Assembly: GCF_021654775.1 (NCBI RefSeq) | Contig: NZ_AP025343.1 | Coordinates: forward strand, 4,183,501 to 4,247,500 | Reading direction: 5' to 3' | Length of the DNA stretch: 64,000 nt | Origin: Paenibacillus azoreducens | GTDB lineage: Bacteria; Bacillota; Bacilli; Paenibacillales; Paenibacillaceae | Shown here: positions 18,554-27,795 of the stretch, piece by piece | How positions within the stretch are numbered: the first letter of the stretch is position 1 | Layout: each line of letters starts with the position of its first letter | Notes under the pieces: model-generated | Database searches by the model: none | What the model saw: only the letters and a program-made list of their open reading frames with translations | Told to the model about the DNA's origin: nothing | Made by a program: the position numbers and the translations under genes

Positions 18554-18589
18554 GATCTCAGCTCTCCTTTGACATTATTTATTCATAGT

Positions 18590-19279
18590 TTATTTGCGAC
18601 CTGCGATGGTCATCAACCGTTCCTTGTCCTTAATATAGATCATCCCTCTACTGCGCTCGAGAATTCCCTCTTGGCAAAGCTGCTGTATAACCCGGTTAAG
18701 ATGTCTGTAGCTCGTTCCGATCAGATTCGCTGCATCCCGCAGATCGGATGTTCTCAGCTCCCCGCTGAACATAGCATCGGATGCCTCAATAGAAACCGAT
18801 AGAATATAGCTCGCGAGCCTTACCTCGACCGGGTACATGAGATTGAAACTGAGCGCGTTCGATTTCCTGTAAAACTTCTCTGTTATAATTTTCAGCAAAA
18901 ATTGAAGCAGCGGCGTATGATCCTTCCCGTACATTTTTAGCCACCGATGATGAATCGTGATCATCCACACCGGAGTCACTGCTTCTACCGAATTGATAAA
19001 TTCCGCCTCCTGAATGTACTCAATATCACCGATCACTTCGAGGGCGGTCTTGGAAGAGATCATCAGCGTTTTTCCTTCGGGAGAGGTATTGTAAACTTTG
19101 ATTTTGCCTTTAACTAAAACGTATAAATATTGCGGCGTCTCACCTTGGGAGCAAATAAGCTCTCCTGGGTCGAAACTGTACAGGCACATATGCTGAATCA
19201 ACTGCTCGTTAAAAACGGAATCCAACCGATGCAGTTCCATATATTCGGCCAGCAGCTGTCGGTCCTTGACTTCTTTCAT
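18590..19279 (-). CDS. Crp/Fnr family transcriptional regulator
   Basis: A 229-residue protein with an N-terminal cyclic-nucleotide-binding-like barrel (SFDPGELICSQGETPQYLYV-type segment, residues 34-53) and a C-terminal winged helix (LRDAANLIGTSYRHLNRVIQ at about 182-201). No cysteine cluster typical of FNR iron-sulphur sensors is present. GGAGGATATT lies upstream of ATG 19279. It is flanked on both sides by YdcZ-type transporter genes on the same strand, so these are the likely targets. Confidence 0.9.
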   Translation of the reverse strand: MKEVKDRQLLAEYMELHRLDSVFNEQLIQHMCLYSFDPGELICSQGETPQYLYVLVKGKIKVYNTSPEGKTLMISSKTALEVIGDIEYIQEAEFINSVEAVTPVWMITIHHRWLKMYGKDHTPLLQFLLKIITEKFYRKSNALSFNLMYPVEVRLASYILSVSIEASDAMFSGELRTSDLRDAANLIGTSYRHLNRVIQQLCQEGILERSRGMIYIKDKERLMTIAGRK

Positions 19280-19328
19280 ATAATATCCTCCGGCTTTCGA
19301 GTGTGGGTATACCGGGTTAATTATACTT

Positions 19329-19754
19329 TTAAAATTTCAGGATCACCACACCTGCAACCATCATTCCGAGACCGATAAACTGAGGAAGCTTCATGCGTTG
19401 TTTTTTCAGCCCGAACCATCCGAATCGATCCATCAGAAAAGTCAAAGCCAATTGGGCAATCAATACCAAAGCCACGGTAAGCGTGACGCCGATATGCCGA
19501 ACGGCAGTTACATTGCTGAAAATAATAACGGCGGCATACGCGCCTCCGCTTAAATATAAGGGGTTGGCTTTTCTGAAGTCCTTCCAATCGGCATTCCGCG
19601 ATAAAAGCAATATAATCAATGCTGCCACAAAGCCGGTAAATTGGGTCAGCGCAGCCGCCTGCCATGTGCCGATGCCTTGGCTGATCCTGGCATTGGCCAC
19701 GCTTTGCAGCGTAATGAAGGCGCCCCCTAACAATGCAAAAATAATTCCTCTCAT
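19329..19754 (-). CDS. YdcZ-type (DUF606) DMT superfamily transporter (second copy)
   Basis: A 141-residue membrane protein with five helices, starting MRGIIFALLGGAFITLQSVANARI, the same family pattern as the transporter on the other side of the Crp/Fnr gene. CGAAGGAG precedes ATG 19754. Probably partners with that transporter. Some YdcZ proteins are split across two genes that function together; substrate unknown. Confidence 0.88.
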   Translation of the reverse strand: MRGIIFALLGGAFITLQSVANARISQGIGTWQAAALTQFTGFVAALIILLLSRNADWKDFRKANPLYLSGGAYAAVIIFSNVTAVRHIGVTLTVALVLIAQLALTFLMDRFGWFGLKKQRMKLPQFIGLGMMVAGVVILKF

Positions 19755-20045
19755 CTGTCGTAACTCCTTCGTTTTATCTGTTTGGCATTATTAAATAATA
19801 CATACCATTCCGAAAGAAAGGACATATGTCCCGAACGAAAAACATCAAGAAAAAAAACGGAAGAAATTCGGTATTGCCCGTAAGGAGGATATGCTAACCT
19901 CATAAGCTGCCCGGTATAAATAGATATTCTCTTTATTCTCTTTACCGCGACCTTGCCCATGCGATAAACTATTTTCTGAAAAGCCTTGTTCTATCATTTC
20001 ACCCCTGTATGCATAACTACATAATTATCCTCAAGGAGGCTTGAT

Positions 20046-21233
20046 ATGAGCCGTAATCCGGACAAAATCAGATCATTGGTTGAAGTGTTGGGAGTTTCAA
20101 CAAAACTAGGATTAACCTCTTTTGGGGGACCGATTGCTCATCTCGGTTATTTCCACAATGAATACATACGAAAACGGCGATGGATGGACGAACGAAATTA
20201 TGCGGATCTGGTGGCGCTTTGCCAGCTCCTTCCCGGACCGGCCAGCAGCCAGGTCGGAATCGGAATCGGGGTATATCGCGCAGGTCTGCTTGGCGGTCTT
20301 GCCGCGTGGATCGGTTTCACGCTTCCTTCGGTCATTCTGCTGATTCTATTTGCTTTTGTTCTGAAAGGTTTGGATATCGGAAGCGCCGGTTGGATCCATG
20401 GCTTAAAAATCGTCGCGGTCGCCATCGTGGCACAAGCCGTATTGGGAATGGGACAAAAGCTCACACCGGACCGAAGCCGCATTACATTAGCGGTTATTGT
20501 CGCTTCCGTCACCATTCTATGGCAAACTGCATGGAGCCAGGTTCTGCTGATTGCGGCAGCCGGCTTCGCGGGCGCATGGCTGTACCGCAAAAAAGAACCT
20601 CCTCAATCTCCGAAATTGTCCGTCCCTGTCAGCCGTACGTTTGCCGCCGGTTGTCTGATTATATTTTTCGGTCTTTTATTCGCTTTGCCATTGCTCTCCA
20701 GATATTCCGGCGGCGGTTGGTTTGCATTTTTCGACAGTTTCTATCGTTCAGGCTCCCTCGTCTTTGGCGGCGGCCATGTCGTATTGCCTTTGCTTGAACA
20801 GGAGGTCGTGTCGACGGGTTGGGTACATAAAGAAGATTTCCTTGCCGGATACGGGGCGGCACAAGCCGTCCCGGGACCGTTGTTTACCTTTGCCTCTTAT
20901 TTAGGCGCCATGGCCAAAGGAATAACCGGAGCGCTTGTTGCCACGGCGGCTATCTTTCTGCCTGCCTTTTTGCTTGTGATCGGAACGCTGCCTTTCTGGA
21001 ACTATCTGCGTCAGAACCGGCATATCCAGGGCGCTCTGACGGGGATCAATGCAGCTGTCGTCGGCATATTGTTTGCCGCTTTATACAATCCGCTGTGGAC
21101 GACGGCTATTATGGGCCCGCAGGATTTTGCTCTCGCATCCATCCTGTTTGTCATGCTCGTTTTTTGGAAGCTGCCCCCTTGGGTTATCGTCTTGACAGGT
21201 GCCGCAGGCGGGGTTATTGCAGGGTTCTATTGA
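20046..21233 (+). CDS. chrA: Chromate transporter, CHR family (two-domain form)
   Basis: A 395-residue membrane protein with two homologous CHR domains. The N-terminal half has the family signature FGGPIAHLGYF (about residues 26-36) and LCQLLPGPASSQ (about 58-69); the second half repeats it as FGGGHVVLPLLEQEV and GYGAAQAVPGPLFTFASYLG. ChrA exports chromate, exchanging or co-transporting with protons, and may also move sulphate. CAAGGAGG lies 8 nt upstream. This is one of only three plus-strand genes here and is divergent from the YdcZ gene. A short tandem repeat begins 17 bp after the stop. Confidence 0.93.
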   Translation: MSRNPDKIRSLVEVLGVSTKLGLTSFGGPIAHLGYFHNEYIRKRRWMDERNYADLVALCQLLPGPASSQVGIGIGVYRAGLLGGLAAWIGFTLPSVILLILFAFVLKGLDIGSAGWIHGLKIVAVAIVAQAVLGMGQKLTPDRSRITLAVIVASVTILWQTAWSQVLLIAAAGFAGAWLYRKKEPPQSPKLSVPVSRTFAAGCLIIFFGLLFALPLLSRYSGGGWFAFFDSFYRSGSLVFGGGHVVLPLLEQEVVSTGWVHKEDFLAGYGAAQAVPGPLFTFASYLGAMAKGITGALVATAAIFLPAFLLVIGTLPFWNYLRQNRHIQGALTGINAAVVGILFAALYNPLWTTAIMGPQDFALASILFVMLVFWKLPPWVIVLTGAAGGVIAGFY

Positions 21234-21249
21234 TCAGGGATACGGAACC

Positions 21250-21314
21250 TTCAGGCATCCAGGAAACTTCAGGCATCCAGGAAACTTCAGGGACCCGGAA
21301 CCTTCAGGTATCCG
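21250..21314. repeat. Short tandem repeat after chrA (about 18-bp unit, ~3.7 copies)
   Basis: TTCAGGCATCCAGGAAAC occurs at 21250-21267 and 21268-21285, then two decayed copies (TTCAGGGACCCGGAACC, TTCAGGTATCCG) to 21314. Confidence 0.85.
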
Positions 21315-21490
21315 ATACCAGTAACTTGTTCAAAGCGTCAATCCAATATGGCAGACCTCCATCATGCAGCGCCACACCGAGCGCTTGGAGCTGCGCGCGA
21401 TGTGAACTTTATACGAAACTGTGCTTTTGCGTTTTTGAGACAAAACCCAAACAATTTCTTCGTTGGTGGTAACGTGAGGTCATGGGGGTT

Positions 21491-21678
21491 TCTAACGGAC
21501 ACTACGGCCGCTAAAAGGCTAAAAACAGCTGTTTATATATTCTAACGGACACTACAGCGCTTAAGGGCACCGAAACACCGTCCCAAAGGGATTTTTTCAC
21601 TAAATAGTGGCGTCTGTGTCCGTTAGAAATCAAAATGGTCAAAATTATCCTCGGGTAGCGTCCGCTGTGTCCGTTAGA
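21491..21678. repeat. Spaced-motif dyad element, family 1 (core TCTAACGGACAC)
   Basis: The 12-mer TCTAACGGACAC is at 21491-21502 and 21541-21552; its reverse complement GTGTCCGTTAGA is at 21616-21627 and 21667-21678. Start-to-start spacing is 50, 75 and 51 bp, giving a symmetric two-plus-two layout. No coding potential is evident within it. Confidence 0.85.
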
Positions 21679-21686
21679 ATTATGTT

Positions 21687-21765
21687 CAGGAACAGACTAA
21701 GACCGGAGATCGCCGATGAAATGAACATACCAGCAGGAACGTTGAAAAATTGGATGACAAAAATA
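21687..21765 (+). pseudogene. Possible helix-turn-helix fragment (transposase or terminase-like remnant)
   Basis: One reading frame gives RLRPEIADEMNIPAGTLKNW, the look of a helix-turn-helix from a transposase OrfA or phage terminase small subunit. It is bounded by repeats and by unrelated sequence, with no start site and no rest of a protein. The match is short and could be chance. Confidence 0.25.
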
Positions 21766-21797
21766 ACTTTTCACTTCATGTGTTTCCACTATCTTGA

Positions 21798-21935
21798 CAG
21801 AAGTCCACTATGACACGCGATGCATGTTAATAAAGCTTCATTCAGCTGTATTTCGCCCTTTAACGATATATAGTTTCGTTAGATCTAAATCAGCATCGTT
21901 TTTGTTGATATAGCGCTCCCCGGTTTCGTTAGCGT
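21798..21935. repeat. Spaced-motif element, family 2, copy A (core GTTTCGTTAG)
   Basis: GTTTCGTTAG occurs at 21873-21882 and 21923-21932, 50 bp apart. The stretch from TGACACGC (21811) through TTCATTC, GTATTTCG and CGCTCCCC matches the element at 62429-62565 along its length. The expected first, inverted motif near 21800 is degenerate. Confidence 0.85.
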
Positions 21936-21984
21936 AAGGACAGGGGTTCCTGACAACTTTGAAGGGGTTCATCCCCTTCTTTAT

Positions 21985-22449
21985 TTATCTCCCGCCGGCT
22001 GCGTCGATTGCTTGTTTGACCGTTCTGGCCAGAGTTTCCGCATCCCCCAGCGCCTGAAAATGAAGAAACAGAATGCGCGGCTGCTCTCCGATGAGATGGT
22101 TATGCAGTGCTGATATGTCTATGTTCCCTTTGCGCAGCGCATCGATTACTGGGGTGACTTCGCTGCCGAGAAGCGCAAACTCCCCGATAACTGCAGTTTT
22201 ATCGCCAACCTTTTCAAAATTTGCACCGAATGAAAGCTCGACCGCTTCCGGAGAAAGCGGCACTCCCAAGTTCGAGATCGGGATATTTTTGCGGGTTATG
22301 CCCAACTTGCATACGCCATTCTCCTGCTTGATGTCCGTATTAAACACTTTTTCGAAAATTCTGCAATCTTGGTTCCCTTCCCCTAGAACGGTACCTGACG
22401 GGATGAGCAGCAAAGAAATTGCGGTAAATAACAAAACTATTTTTTTCAT
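21985..22449 (-). CDS. DUF1259 (LppY/LpqO-like) exported protein
   Basis: A 154-residue protein with a signal peptide (MKKIVLLFTAISLLLIPSGTVLG). The C-terminal segment ALHNHLIGEQPRILFLHFQA is the hallmark of DUF1259 proteins, whose function is unknown. Longer family members carry two such domains; this one has a single domain. ATG 22449 is preferred since GGAGGAATGATTTCT places it at normal spacing, while the ATG at 22458 abuts the ribosome binding site. It is convergent with chrA across a repeat-rich spacer. Confidence 0.8.
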   Translation of the reverse strand: MKKIVLLFTAISLLLIPSGTVLGEGNQDCRIFEKVFNTDIKQENGVCKLGITRKNIPISNLGVPLSPEAVELSFGANFEKVGDKTAVIGEFALLGSEVTPVIDALRKGNIDISALHNHLIGEQPRILFLHFQALGDAETLARTVKQAIDAAGGR

Positions 22450-22509
22450 AGAAATCATTCCTCCAACATACTGGATTTTTGATCTATTGTTTCACAAAGC
22501 AAACAAAAA

Positions 22510-22556
22510 AAATCCCCATTGAATTGTGAATTGAATCACCTAAGCAATGGGGATTT
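22510..22556 (-). terminator. Terminator of thrS
   Basis: Minus-strand AAATCCCCATTG pairs perfectly with CAATGGGGATTT, followed by TTTTTG. It lies about 60 bp after the thrS stop. Confidence 0.9.
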
Positions 22557-22613
22557 TGATCCTACCAAATTACTTCATAAGCAAAATGAGGTGTGAACCG
22601 TTATTTCCAATAA

Positions 22614-24530
22614 TTATTGTTTCGCGGCAATTTCATTCGATATCCGGTTTATCATTTCATTCATTTTGCTCATGCCCAAATCTTCTCCGTTCCGTTTTCT
22701 TACGGATACGCTGCCGGAATTTTTCTCGTTTTCTCCGACAATCAGCATATAAGGGATTTTTTCAAGCTGCGCTTCCCGAATTTTATAACCCAGCTTTTCA
22801 TTGCGGATGTCGATTTCAGCCCGGATGCCCGCTTCTTCAAGCGATTTTTTCGCTTGATACGCATAATCGATGTAGTTATCCGAAACAGGCAACAGTTTAG
22901 CCTGAACCGGGGACAGCCAGAGCGGGAATGCACCGGCGTAGTGCTCTGTCAACATACCCATGAAGCGGTCAATCGATCCGTACACGGCGCGGTGGATAAC
23001 GACCGGACGATGCTTTTCACCATCCTCGCCGACATAAGTGAGATCGAACTTCTCGGGCATTTGAAAATCCAGCTGGATCGTGCCGCACTGCCAGCTTCGC
23101 TTCAGCGCATCTAAAATATGAAAGTCAATCTTAGGCCCGTAAAAGGCGCCGTCTCCTTCATTAATGCGATAATCGATGCCGCGGTGGTCCAACACGTTTT
23201 GCAGCGATTTCTCTGCCTGCTCCCATAACTCGTCAGAACCCATGGAATCTTCCGGCCGCGTCGATAATTCAATCTTGTATTCAAAGCCGAACACTTGGTA
23301 CATATGGTCAATCAACTCAATGATCCGTCCGATTTCATCCTCAATCTGTTCAGGCAATACGAAGAGGTGTGCGTCATCCTGACAGAACGTCCGCACCCGC
23401 AGCATCCCGTTCAACGCCCCCGAAAATTCATGCCGATGCACTTGGCCGAACTCCGAAATGCGGAGCGGCAAATCCCGGTAGGAACGCAGTTTGTTTTTGA
23501 AAATCAGCATATGTCCCGGGCAGTTCATCGGCTTCAGCGCGTATTTCGTTTCGTCGACGTTCGTGAAGTACATATTGTCTTTGTAATGATCCCAGTGGCC
23601 GGATTGCTCCCACACGCGGTTATTCATCATCAGCGGCGTCCGCACTTCCTCGTAATCCCGCCGCCTTTGAAGTTCGCGTGCAAAGTTCTCAAGCTCCGTC
23701 CGGATCGTCATTCCTTTTGGCAAATAAAACGGCATCCCAGGCGCTTCTTCCGAAAACATAAACAGTTCGAGCTGTTTGCCTAACTTGCGATGATCACGCT
23801 TTTTGGCTTCTTCCAGGAAATGAAGATGCTCGTCAAGCTGCGCTATTTTGGGAAAAGCCGTTCCGTAAATCCGCTGCAGCATTTTATTGTCCGAATCCCC
23901 ACGCCAATATGCGCCCGACACATTCAACAGCTTGAACGCTTTTATGCGGCCCGTGGAGGGCAGATGCGGCCCCCGGCACAGGTCAAAAAATTCACCTTGA
24001 TCATAAATCGAGATCACCGCATCTTCCGGCAAATCCCGGATCAGTTCCAGCTTTAGCGGATCTTCAAGTTCTTCGAAGATTCGGATCGCTTCCTTCCTGC
24101 TGACCACTCGGCGGATAATCGGCAAATTTTCTTGCGCAATCCGGGCCATTTCCCTTTCGATGGCTGCAAGATCTTCGATAGATAAGGGCTTTTCAATGTC
24201 GATATCATAATAAAATCCATCTTCGATAACCGGTCCGATTCCCAGCTTAACGGCCTTGTTTCCATAGATCCGTTTGATTGCTTGAGCCATCAAATGAGCC
24301 GTACTATGTCTGTAAATCTCCAATCCTTCACGGCTGTCCAGCGTAATGATTTCAACCTCTGCATCCGCTTCGATGGGTTGATTCAGATCGACAGCCTTGC
24401 CACCGATTTTACCTGCAACCGCGTTTTTCTTCAGCGTTGGGCTGATGGATTCCGCAATTTGTTCGACTGTGGTGCCTTTCAGATACCTCCTCATAGAACC
24501 ATCTGGCAGCGAAACTTGAATCTCCATCAT
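22614..24530 (-). CDS. thrS: Threonyl-tRNA synthetase
   Basis: A 638-residue class II synthetase. Domains in order: N-terminal TGS domain (IQVSLPDGSMRRYLKG), editing domain with HSTAHLMAQA, catalytic core with the zinc-ligand region MNCPGHMLIFK, class II motif 2 (FGQVHRHEFSGALNGMLRVR) and a C-terminal anticodon-binding domain. It charges tRNA-Thr and clears Ser-tRNA-Thr. The start ATG 24530 has GGAGGTAAAC directly upstream and gives the normal family length; the frame remains open further upstream through the T-box leader but is not coding there. Confidence 0.97.
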   Translation of the reverse strand: MMEIQVSLPDGSMRRYLKGTTVEQIAESISPTLKKNAVAGKIGGKAVDLNQPIEADAEVEIITLDSREGLEIYRHSTAHLMAQAIKRIYGNKAVKLGIGPVIEDGFYYDIDIEKPLSIEDLAAIEREMARIAQENLPIIRRVVSRKEAIRIFEELEDPLKLELIRDLPEDAVISIYDQGEFFDLCRGPHLPSTGRIKAFKLLNVSGAYWRGDSDNKMLQRIYGTAFPKIAQLDEHLHFLEEAKKRDHRKLGKQLELFMFSEEAPGMPFYLPKGMTIRTELENFARELQRRRDYEEVRTPLMMNNRVWEQSGHWDHYKDNMYFTNVDETKYALKPMNCPGHMLIFKNKLRSYRDLPLRISEFGQVHRHEFSGALNGMLRVRTFCQDDAHLFVLPEQIEDEIGRIIELIDHMYQVFGFEYKIELSTRPEDSMGSDELWEQAEKSLQNVLDHRGIDYRINEGDGAFYGPKIDFHILDALKRSWQCGTIQLDFQMPEKFDLTYVGEDGEKHRPVVIHRAVYGSIDRFMGMLTEHYAGAFPLWLSPVQAKLLPVSDNYIDYAYQAKKSLEEAGIRAEIDIRNEKLGYKIREAQLEKIPYMLIVGENEKNSGSVSVRKRNGEDLGMSKMNEMINRISNEIAAKQ

Positions 24531-24552
24531 GTTTACCTCCGTTTCTTGAAAT

Positions 24553-24875
24553 TTATATATTTGTGAACGCAAAAAAACGCATCTCTCCACCAAGGGACGA
24601 GTGCGTTCAAGCTCGTGGTTCCACCCTAATTCAACCTGCAGCAATCCAACCTTGGCCCATGGCCAAAATTGCAGATGCAGGTTCTCATTGGTATCCGGTA
24701 ACGGGGATAATCCGGTGCCGCATACTGCCGCTCCATACCAAGGTGCGGGTTCAGCGCCACGGCTACAAAGGGGTAACTTCAAACCGGTTTCTGGAGAAGC
24801 TTTCAGCCGGGACTTCTCTCTCTGGGCCGCTCGTGAATGAAATCATGTCTTTGATCTTAGCCAAATGTTGAATTA
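24553..24875 (-). promoter_or_regulatory. T-box leader of thrS
   Basis: Minus-strand T-box sequence AGGGTGGAACCACGAGC at 24614-24630, preceded by AGAGAGAG, GGCTGAAAGC and a specifier-loop strand GAAGTTACCCC. ACC (24772-24774) is a threonine codon. A terminator stem with a TTTTTTT run lies at about 24567-24603. Confidence 0.9.
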
Positions 24876-24880
24876 ACGTT

Positions 24881-24911
24881 ATTATAAATCACAACCACAT
24901 CATAAAGTCAA
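24881..24911 (-). promoter_or_regulatory. Candidate promoter of the thrS leader
   Basis: Minus strand TTGACT (24906-24911) and TATAAT (24881-24886) with a 19-nt spacer, just upstream of stem I. The spacer is longer than ideal. Confidence 0.45.
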
Positions 24912-25015
24912 GAGCCAAGTTTAACTTTCTCAAAAGAAAAAGCACCGCAAACATCTCGCGATGCCAACTTAATGTTATATACATGTTACATTCACACACT
25001 GCATAAATATTCAGC

Positions 25016-25357
25016 CTAAAACGCCGAAGAAGCCTTATTTACAAGGCCTTTTAGCAATTCATGATCATACGCCTGCCCTTGGCGCAGCTTCAATGTTTTC
25101 CGTTCTGCAGGACCATCAAAAACATCTTCCGGAAGATCAAGATCAGCTGCGTTAAAAATCGTGAAACTAACCGCATCCTTCGAAGTCGAAATGACTGCGG
25201 CATACTTTCCGTTTTTTAAAAAATGGGGCTTTTTATACTGAATACGTTCCTGTACTTCCGGGATCGCTTGGTAAACAACCTCTCGCAGATTGCTTGTAAG
25301 TTCCCTTTGCCAAGGTTCCTTTATCGCGTTGATAAAATCGGTTACTTCCTGGTTCAT
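25016..25357 (-). CDS. DUF1801 (YdhG-like) domain protein
   Basis: A 113-residue soluble protein of the DUF1801 family (fold related to the YdhG/frataxin-like iron chaperone group). Typical features: VTDFINAIKEPWQRELTSNL near the N-terminus, IQYKKPHFLKNGKYAAVIS in the middle and a C-terminal LKLRQGQAYDHELLKGLV helix. Function is unproven in the family. ATG 25357 is preferred because AGGGAG lies 8 nt upstream; an earlier in-frame start at 25399 has none. Confidence 0.8.
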   Translation of the reverse strand: MNQEVTDFINAIKEPWQRELTSNLREVVYQAIPEVQERIQYKKPHFLKNGKYAAVISTSKDAVSFTIFNAADLDLPEDVFDGPAERKTLKLRQGQAYDHELLKGLVNKASSAF

Positions 25358-25733
25358 ACGATCGCTCCCTAATAAAATATGATTATTAAATTCCAACATC
25401 GCATGTTAGCGATTTGCCATGTAACTACGAACCGATCCGTAACTTTTCCGTAGTAAAATCCCCATGGCTGAAGCTCGAACGGAAAGCGAATCCCCCCTCG
25501 TTTTGAGTCAGAAACTTGTTCAAGTCAAATACTTGAATACCGTTTCTATCTTATCGACGAATGGGAAACAACATAATCGACAGGAGCCCAGTAATTTTTT
25601 TCGGATTTTTTAGATCTATATCAAATTTGCTCCGTAATTTCTTTTCCAACTCGATGATGTTAGCATCGTGAAATAATTACTCACACAACGAGTGAAGGTG
25701 CGCTAAATCGACATCGCGAGCAAAAATGGTCGG
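25358..25733. other. Intergenic spacer, possible decayed fragment
   Basis: No gene or hairpin terminator is clear. A minus-strand frame at 25551-25682 reads NIIELEKKLRSKFDIDLKN, which looks protein-like (charged helix) but has no start or context, so it is only a possible remnant. A TCGATGATGTTAGCATCG imperfect dyad sits at about 25651-25668. Confidence 0.3.
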
Positions 25734-26984
25734 CTATGTACACTCCGCAGCGCGTTTCATCAAAAGCTCACGTTCACGCATATTCCGCGTTAGTGCTGCC
25801 GCACGTTCGAACTCTTTTCTCGCTTCCGCAAACCGTCCCAATTTAAACAGAAGATCTGCGCGGACACTAGGGAGAAGATGATATTCCTTAAGAGAAGCCT
25901 CTTCATTCAATTCATCCACGATTTGAAGGCCGAATTCAGGACCGAATGCCCTGGAGACAGCAACTGCACGGTTTAATTCTACAACCGGGGAAGGCATCAA
26001 ACGGAACAAGGCCTCATATAGCGCGGCAATTCTTGGCCAATCCGTTTCAGAGGGCGTGCGGGCCTGGGCATGGCAGGCTGAAATCGCAGCCTGAAGCGCA
26101 TAAGGCCCAAAGGGACGTCCAAGCTGCCGTATGCGTTCAAGCGCATCCAGACCGCGCCTGATCAGCAAATGATCCCATCGTGCCCGGTTTTGGTCCATCA
26201 ACAGGACCGGATCGCCGTCAACACCCACCCGTGCCTTCAACCGGGATGACTGAAACTCCATTAAAGCAGCCAATCCATGCACCTCAGGCTCGCCGGGTGC
26301 AATTTCCGCAAGCATGCGGCCAAGCCTTAGCGCTTCCTGGCAAAGAAGCGGACGAATCCAATTCTCACCGACGGTGGCTGAATACCCTTCATTGAACATT
26401 AGATATATGACCTCAAGCACCGTTGAAAGCCGCTCTTTCAGTTCATCGCCAACCGGAACCTCAAAGGGAATCTGCTTGGTACGGAGCGTTTTTTTGGCTC
26501 GGACGATCCGCTGAGCGATGGTGGACTCGGCCGTAAGAAACGCGCGTGCGATTTCATCTGTCGTCAAACCTCCTAACAGACGAAGAGTCAGGGCTACTCT
26601 CGCTTCCTGTGACAGAACGGGATGACAGGTCATAAAAATAAGCCGCAAGAGATCGTCTTCGATCTCATCTTCAATCACACTCGCAAGGTCCTGCTCCGAA
26701 TACAATGCTGCGCCACGGCCATACTCCTCGTATTTCTCGTCAAGCCGCTTTTTTCTCCGCAGCAGATCAATGGCCCGCCGTTTTGCCGTTATCATCAGCC
26801 ATGCGCCCGGATTGTCGGGAATTCCCGCTACCGGCCATTTTTCAAGCGCAATGACCAGGGCGTCCTGGGCCAAATCTTCCGCCAGTCCCACATCGCGTAC
26901 CATATGTGTCAGCCCAGCGATCAATTTTGGAGATTCGATTCGCCAAATGGCATCAATTATGCGTTCTGTTTGGGACTTATTCAC
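25734..26984 (-). CDS. ECF sigma factor with C-terminal TPR-like extension (ECF42/SigJ-like)
   Basis: A 416-residue protein. Residues 1-75 form sigma region 2 (GLAEDLAQDALVIALEKWP and NPGAWLMITAKRRAIDLLRR); residues 110-175 form region 4 (LTTDEIARAFLTAESTIAQR). The remaining 240 residues are a helical repeat extension, characteristic of the ECF42-type group, which lacks a classical anti-sigma factor. Such genes are regularly paired with DGPF/YciI proteins, as here. The start is GTG 26984, overlapping the YciI stop by 4 nt (GTGA), so translation is coupled. Its targets are not known. Confidence 0.93.
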   Translation of the reverse strand: MNKSQTERIIDAIWRIESPKLIAGLTHMVRDVGLAEDLAQDALVIALEKWPVAGIPDNPGAWLMITAKRRAIDLLRRKKRLDEKYEEYGRGAALYSEQDLASVIEDEIEDDLLRLIFMTCHPVLSQEARVALTLRLLGGLTTDEIARAFLTAESTIAQRIVRAKKTLRTKQIPFEVPVGDELKERLSTVLEVIYLMFNEGYSATVGENWIRPLLCQEALRLGRMLAEIAPGEPEVHGLAALMEFQSSRLKARVGVDGDPVLLMDQNRARWDHLLIRRGLDALERIRQLGRPFGPYALQAAISACHAQARTPSETDWPRIAALYEALFRLMPSPVVELNRAVAVSRAFGPEFGLQIVDELNEEASLKEYHLLPSVRADLLFKLGRFAEARKEFERAAALTRNMRERELLMKRAAECT

Positions 26985-27394
26985 AACCCGAATTGCCCCT
27001 TGATCTTTGCCCGTGTTTCCTCATTTACGGATAGTTCCTCAGGCTCGAAAATCTGCCGGAGTTCGATCTCTCCTTGCCCTTTTCCATGGGGGTCCGGCAT
27101 GCGCAGCACCCATTGGATCGCCTCTTCCCTTGACTTGACTTCGATCAGGGTGTAGCCCGCAATAATTTCCTTGGCTTCCGTAAACGGGCCATCGACAATT
27201 TTCGGCTTGCCTCCAGGCTCCGGATAAGAAATCCGAACTCCGCTGGAGCTTGGCTGCAAACCGTCCGCCGCCAGCAGTACCCCGGCCTTCGCCAATTCTT
27301 CGTTATACCGGAGCATCGCTTCCAAAAGCTCCTCGCTGGGCTTCTCGCCAGCCTCGGAATCCGTTGTTGCTTTGACAATCATCATAAATCTCAT
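26981..27394 (-). CDS. YciI-like protein with DGPF motif
   Basis: A 137-residue protein of the YCII-related family, ferredoxin-like fold. The family's namesake motif appears as VDGPFTEAKEIIAGY at about residues 66-80. ATG 27394 has GGGAGGGATAAT upstream and gives the standard N-terminus MRFMMIVKA; frame extension to 27448 is not supported. It is the first gene of a two-gene operon with an ECF42-like sigma factor, the usual partner. The biochemical role of DGPF proteins is not settled. Confidence 0.9.
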   Translation of the reverse strand: MRFMMIVKATTDSEAGEKPSEELLEAMLRYNEELAKAGVLLAADGLQPSSSGVRISYPEPGGKPKIVDGPFTEAKEIIAGYTLIEVKSREEAIQWVLRMPDPHGKGQGEIELRQIFEPEELSVNEETRAKIKGQFGL

Positions 27395-27795
27395 ATTATC
27401 CCTCCCAATTGCATTATGTGTCGTTACCCGTTGCATTGCAAACCTCAATTGGAGCCTCTACATAAACAGCGAATACGATTCGGACAAATCGACATTCCTA
27501 ATGACAAATTATCAATTTATTGGATTACAGTAAATGGTTCTCATCCTTTTGAACAAAAAGACGCTCGGATCTACACTATATTTCATCCCTAAGGAAATGA
27601 ATCCCTGCTTTTTTTCATTTCCCGCTTGGGAGTTTTGCATAAAAACACAAAAAAACTCATGATGATTCGCGTAATGGGGGATGCGCAGCAAGCGATCCCT
27701 TCACACGAACTCGAACATGAGTATTGGTTTACCGAAATTAAGGCAAAATTCCATGTAAATATTCACACTAAACGAGGCAGACGTAACTGCAGGCC
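27395..27795. other. Intergenic spacer between yciI-like gene and glpX
   Basis: I see no gene here. An inverted repeat GGAAATGA...TCATTTCC (about 27595-27627) could form a hairpin, but it lacks a T-run in the orientation of either neighbour. A weak promoter candidate (TTGTCC-N17-TATGTA, minus strand) could serve the yciI-sigma operon. Confidence 0.3.

Noticed and set aside
21491..21935. CRISPR-like array
   Set aside because: Only 12-mer motifs, mixed orientation, two different motif families and no cas genes; the spacing is regular but this is not a repeat-spacer array.
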